Below are positions 59,493 through 64,000 of a DNA stretch of 64,000 nucleotides, piece after piece. The notes under the pieces are model-generated. The model was not told where the DNA came from. It saw only the letters and a list, made by a program, of their open reading frames with translations, and did not search any database. Origin of the DNA: Penelope pileata (Eukaryota > Chordata > Aves > Galliformes > Cracidae); the NCBI GenBank assembly GCA_013396635.1, contig WBMW01003203.1:279025-343024 (forward strand). The letters run 5' to 3'. A program made the translations under genes and the position numbers. The stretch's first letter is position 1. Every line of letters begins with the position of its first letter.

Positions 59493-61425
59493 ATAGAGGC
59501 TATCAACCCTCTAATGCCCTGCTAGAATGTGGGCACTTTGTTGCACAAATTGAAATGCTCTGCACACAATTTAGATGTTCTTTTTCATGAGCATTGACTT
59601 AAAATTTGCAGCATGCTGTAAAAAAATGTACTCAAACTGCCGATGTGATGGTAACACTACACACAGAGGTATATTTCCATTAATTCAAGAATTATATGCC
59701 TTTCATTCAGTTTCCAGATTCACACCATGGCTTTCGTTCCAGCAAATGTCCTTTTAGGTGAAGGTAAGCACAAAACAAGAAAATTCATAATACATTTCAA
59801 ACAGATACACCCTGAAATAGTCGTGTATTCTTCTCATTGGTATGCAGAAGCTGTTCTTCCCAACCATTCTCATTTTTAGAGCCTTACATGGATCTGCTTT
59901 CATCGTTTCCTCCTGTACTGTCCACATACGGCTATTTGAAGAGCGAGTGCAGAGCAGAAGAACATTAAAAAGAGCAGCAAACTGTTTATCTCATTGTCCA
60001 TGGATGAGCACTGACATCCCACGGAGATCTTTATGCAAGATCAAAGTGGCAGTGCTTCAAAAGCATTTTGAAGGAACAATGGAGAGAAATTTTCACCTTC
60101 CCAGACAGACATAAGCTGCATAACTTCACAGAGTATTTTCTTTTGTTCGGATGATAGATCATTTAAAGTAATGTCAGTCCTAATTAAGTAGGATTTGGAG
60201 ATTTTTGACCATCTCTGAGTAAAACGTAATAAGGATTCTTCATTTTTAAGTTTGAGGAACTCCAAAGAAAAATACAAAGGTATTAATTGTTAAAGATGAA
60301 TACTGCATTGCCAGTGCTGTAGGGACTCCAATGACATACTGTCCAAGATTTGAAATGTTACAAGACACAGACAGTCTCTCTGACAAGATGTGATACTGCT
60401 CAGGTGCAAGAACTTAAAATCTGTAAATCCAGATTTTAAAAATCTTCCCCAGAAAGCCTTTTAGAGAAACTATTCTTTATGCAACACTTACATTTTGTTT
60501 AGGGGAAAAAAAACAACCAAACAAAAAACCACACATTGCTTAACATTTGAGATTGATATGACCACAATCCCATGGATATGTTATCAGTTCTTGTAGAGAC
60601 CTCACCACTGTATAACAACGAGCCTATAAAAAAATAAAACAAAGGCCTACAAATCATTCTTAGCCATACAGGAAGATGTATGCATCCAAATATTGCACCC
60701 AAACAGATAGAGTTTGGGAAAAACGCGTCTTGGATAAAGTCAGGGAAGGTAAAGAGGAACTTTTCTGAACAGTTTTATTGTTAGTGTTAAATTCCTTCCT
60801 AAAAGCTGTGTATATATGATTCTTTGCAACCCTCAACATCATGTTTTTGGCATATTTTCTGTTGATAATGCTATGATTTGCTGTTCTATTCTTGCTGAGC
60901 TTTATACCATGAGCGTAAGAAACAGAGGAATTTCTAGGTAAACACTATGACACAGATACAGGTTTAAACAGGTAACAATTACTCCCAGCTGTGAAACTCA
61001 GGTTTGGCAGAAATGCAGTTGGGAGCATCTTAATCTTTGTTCTGGCACTAAGGAAATGTTCAGATAAGGGCAAGAAATTGAATAATCACAGCTTGGAAAG
61101 TTCTTCTCAATATGGATATTACTATCACTATACCAAACCCTGGTACATTGACCATATTCACTTTCCTACTCTACTGCAGCATGAAATTACATGAATTTTT
61201 ATAGACCAATTCTGGGTTCCCTTTGAATACGTTACTCAATGGGAAGGCATAAGAGATTCCACAGGGTACTGATAGATCAGAACAGTACATCAAGGAATGT
61301 CAGATAATTAAAAACAAAATGAAACGAGTCCGTCAAATTATTTGTTTTATGGAGATGTATATTGTACATGGCAGTAAAAATCTTCTACTTTCTCCTAGTT
61401 AGAAACTCACACCACACTACATTAT
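59493..61425. other. no recognised gene; one further exon-like piece
   Basis: The piece at 59711-59763 has a TTTCATTCAG acceptor, an ATG in CACACCATGG context at 59727 and a GAAG|GTAAGC donor. It reads MAFVPANVLLGE. No convincing continuation was found: joining to the next acceptor at about 59849 gives a stop after ten codons. Confidence 0.4.
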
Positions 61426-62163
61426 TGAATCACAGAATGGTTCAGGTTGGAAGGGACCTTAGAGATCATCTTGTTCCAACCCCCCTGCCATGGGCAAGGA
61501 CACCTCCCACTAGACCAGGTTGCCCAAAGCCCCATCCAGCCTGGCTTTGAATACTTCCAGGGACGGGGCATCAACGACTTCTCTGGGCAACCTGTTCCAG
61601 TGTCTCACCACCCTCACAGGGAAGAATTTCTTCCTTATATCTAGTCTAAATCTACCCTCTTCCAGTTTATAACCATTACCCCTTGTTCTGTCATTATCTA
61701 TCCTTGTAAAAAGCCCCTCCCCAGCTTTCCTGTAGGCCCCTTCAGGTACTGGAAGGCTGCTATCAGGTCCCCCCGCAGCCTTCTCTTCTCCAGGCTGAAG
61801 AGTCCTAACTCTCTCAGCCTGTCCTCATAGGGGAGNNNNNNNNNNNNNNNNNNNNNNNNNNNNNNNNNNNNNNNNNNNNNNNNNNNNNNNNNNNNNNNNN
61901 NNNNNNNNNNNNNNNNNNNNNNNNNCACCGACAAAGATGGTAAACAGCACTGGTCCCAGTACCGATCCCTGAGGAACACCACTTGTCACTGGTCTCCATT
62001 CAGACACTGAGCCATTGACCGCCACTCCCTGAGTGCGGCCATCCAGCCAGTTCCTTATCCAGCGAGTGGTTCATCCATCAAACCCATATTTATCCAGTTT
62101 ATCAACCAGGATGCCGTGTGGGACAGTGTCAAACGCCTTGCACAAGTCCAGGTGCAAGACGTT
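61426..62163 (-). mobile_element. CR1 LINE, longest copy in the window, split by an N gap
   Basis: Antisense CR1. The left part (61426-61835) is the 3' tail plus the ORF2 C-terminus (YEDRLRELGLFSLEKRRLRG). The right part (61926-62163) encodes the reverse transcriptase palm up to VTSGVPQGSVLGPVLF. Between them lies a run of 90 N. Both parts have few disabling changes in what can be read, so this copy is relatively young. It is 5'-truncated near 62163. Confidence 0.93.
61836..61925. other. assembly gap (90 N) inside CR1
   Basis: An unbroken run of N. The flanking CR1 coding parts are separated by far more than 90 bases in an intact element, so the stated gap length is probably wrong. Confidence 0.98.
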
Positions 62164-64000
62164 TTGGAAATCTCACTAACCAAATATACTGTGCTCTGTT
62201 TAACATAAACCTCAAACTTCCAGAAACTGTGAGGCTAAACTCCATGCTAAATACCTTGTTCAGAAAAGGAAAAAGAACAACAACAAAATAAAAACCTGTG
62301 TGCTTTTGTGTGTTGAATATATGTTTACATGTTCTGTTTATGTGCTGGTTGCATCAACCAAGGACAGAGTTTACCAACCATGGAAGAATGAAGAATACTC
62401 TCAAATTTGTATTGTATGTCAATTCAGCATAATTAAAATAACTAAATTAATTGTCTGCTTCAATTCCTGGGTGCTCTCTGTTGTCAAGCAAGGTGTAGAG
62501 ATGCATATTGATGCACAAACAGTACGATTTCGACCCTGAAAGTAGGTTTTGCTCCCTGTCAACCATTTTTTCTTACTACAATAAGTAATACAATTGAGAC
62601 ACTATCAAAATATTGATTAGAGATCTCCCTTCCCTACTTTTAAGGGAGTTTTAGCACAATATACTCTGAACTAAGATTTGTAAATGTTGTTTTTATAAAG
62701 AATTACAGTCCACTTCTTATCATTTATCCCCCGTATCATCATTTAGGATGTTAAATATTCTTGCTTCTGTTGTAAATTCCACCAAGGACAGCAGTCAAAC
62801 CAAGAGGTTAAAAATCAAGAGTAGCTCGGCAATGTTGGAGCCAGTTGAATTCAGTGAATTTCTTGAAGTTACAGTCGGTAACTAAGTTCTTAAACACCAT
62901 GTTAAACAACAATTAAACAATTAAACAATAATGTGAATGAATGACAACGAAGCAACGCATGAAAGTATTCCCTGTCAAAGTCTTTTAAATTAAATCTAAA
63001 ATTCTACATTATTTTTAAAAAGAGGAAGCTTTAAAGAGTTAAAGTTGCACAGCAAGCTTGAGTTTTGGCAATTGAATTTAATTCTAGCATATTTTTTCCC
63101 CAAACTAGAAAACCTTCCCTTCTGTCAACCATCCTGTCTTAATTCCATCACTGTAGGAATCACTGCCTTCCACATACTTTCCTGTGTCATACCACTTCAT
63201 TTTGCTTGACTGAGCACTGAAAAAATTCATCACAGTTCATCACACCTTCATCCAGTTTACTTCATCCATGGTCTGTTCCCCCCCCCCCCCCCCCNCTTTC
63301 CTGCTGGAAGTACTGCTGCTACTTCCAGTTTCCCCAGCCACTGAAAGCTGCTGACATCTGTTTGCCTGATGTAGCTTGCCCCATTTTACTTAATGGGGTT
63401 GAAGCATCCTAAAGCTAAAAGGATGAGATGAGATGAGACTGAGATCAAAAGCGGTTTTTGAACAGGATAATGCTAGTTGTTGTATTACAGACCTCCCTCA
63501 CCTCATTTATTTGCATTTATTAAAACTGAGAAGAAACAAGTTCAAGTCCCTATTTATTATGCATTACATGCCATCTGGAATTATAATGTCAAAATAAGAC
63601 AGCATTTTTCTGACTACTTCTGTCATTTAGCATATCGTATAGCTTCCTGAAGGGAAGGGGTACAGGTATTGACACAACCTCCCTCCGTGCTGGGTGTTAC
63701 AGTTACAAGCACAACACATCACAGAGCACACGGTACCTTTACTGCCTGAAAATGCCTGAAAAATGTCACGTCCATGAGCACGTCTCCTGAGTCTTCTTTG
63801 GTGGGGATGTGCACAGGCAGCACAAGTTCATACAGCATGGCCATTTATGGCAGATTGCTGAACTTCTAGCAGCCTGGGCTGAGCCACCAGTGTAGGTCTA
63901 CTCTGGTTTGAATGAAGTTGCTGAAGATCTGGAAATCCCAAATAAACCAACTGCCCAAAGTAAGACTCATGTCAGGTAGCCCCATGTCCTCACCAGTATC
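62164..64000. other. no gene seen
   Basis: AT-rich sequence with a short GATGA repeat at 63422-63437 and the poly(C) run. The last 350 bases are richer in GC and CpG and may be part of an unrecognised repeat. Confidence 0.5.
63278..63296 (+). repeat. poly(C) run with one N
   Basis: A run of C with an N at 63295. Its true length is unresolved. Another isolated N is at 21854 in non-repetitive sequence. Confidence 0.95.

Noticed and set aside
59711..59763. First-exon-like piece MAFVPANVLLGE
   Set aside because: The nearest acceptor leads to a stop after ten codons; no convincing gene could be assembled, so it is mentioned only as context.
1..64000. NPY1R/NPY5R, FSTL5, tRNA, rRNA or CRISPR features
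   Set aside because: I looked for receptor-type hydrophobic frames and for RNA gene landmarks and saw none. These neighbours, if present, lie outside the window.

Overview
The window is vertebrate nuclear DNA, almost certainly from a bird. It is AT-rich, has no compact coding, carries many 5'-truncated CR1 LINE fragments with the 3' end typical of birds, and holds one internally deleted mariner element of a type I recall from chicken and other avian genomes. A galliform is my best guess, but the sequence alone does not settle the species. N runs sit inside homopolymers and inside a CR1 copy, so this is a draft assembly.

Only one gene is secure: NAF1, the H/ACA ribonucleoprotein assembly factor, on the minus strand. 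I rebuilt it by hand from splice sites and reading phase. Eight coding exons run from the ATG at 43745 down to the stop at 27844. All seven junctions have GT/AG borders and matching phase, and they join into a 417-residue open frame. Its first exon lies in the only CpG island (about 43255-43900), which has NRF1-, ETS-, YY1- and GC-box-like sites just upstream of the start. A likely poly(A) signal lies 270 bases past the stop. The gene covers about 16 kb. Its introns carry CR1 copies (intron 1, intron 3, intron 7) and the mariner remnant (intron 7). An in-phase 30-base microexon candidate also lies in intron 7.

Left of NAF1 (1-27.5 kb, its 3' side) I find no convincing gene. This stretch holds CR1 fragments at about 4.7, 6.9 and 10.2 kb, a possible hAT fragment at 7.1 kb, two strong hairpins (13.2 and 14.2 kb), and an unusual cluster of short, highly similar repeat modules at 15.4-16.2 kb arranged in both orientations, with a related copy at 11.7 kb. 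Right of NAF1 (44-64 kb, its 5' side) there is a CR1 at 44.8 kb that forms an inverted pair with the CR1 in intron 1 across the promoter, a stable hairpin at 50.2 kb, possible old LINE remnants at 52-53 kb, exon-like pieces at 54.2-59.8 kb that could encode a 53-residue single-pass membrane protein, and a longer CR1 at 61.4-62.2 kb broken by an assembly gap.

From general knowledge of vertebrate synteny, NPY1R/NPY5R would be expected beyond the right edge and FSTL5 beyond the left. Neither is seen here.
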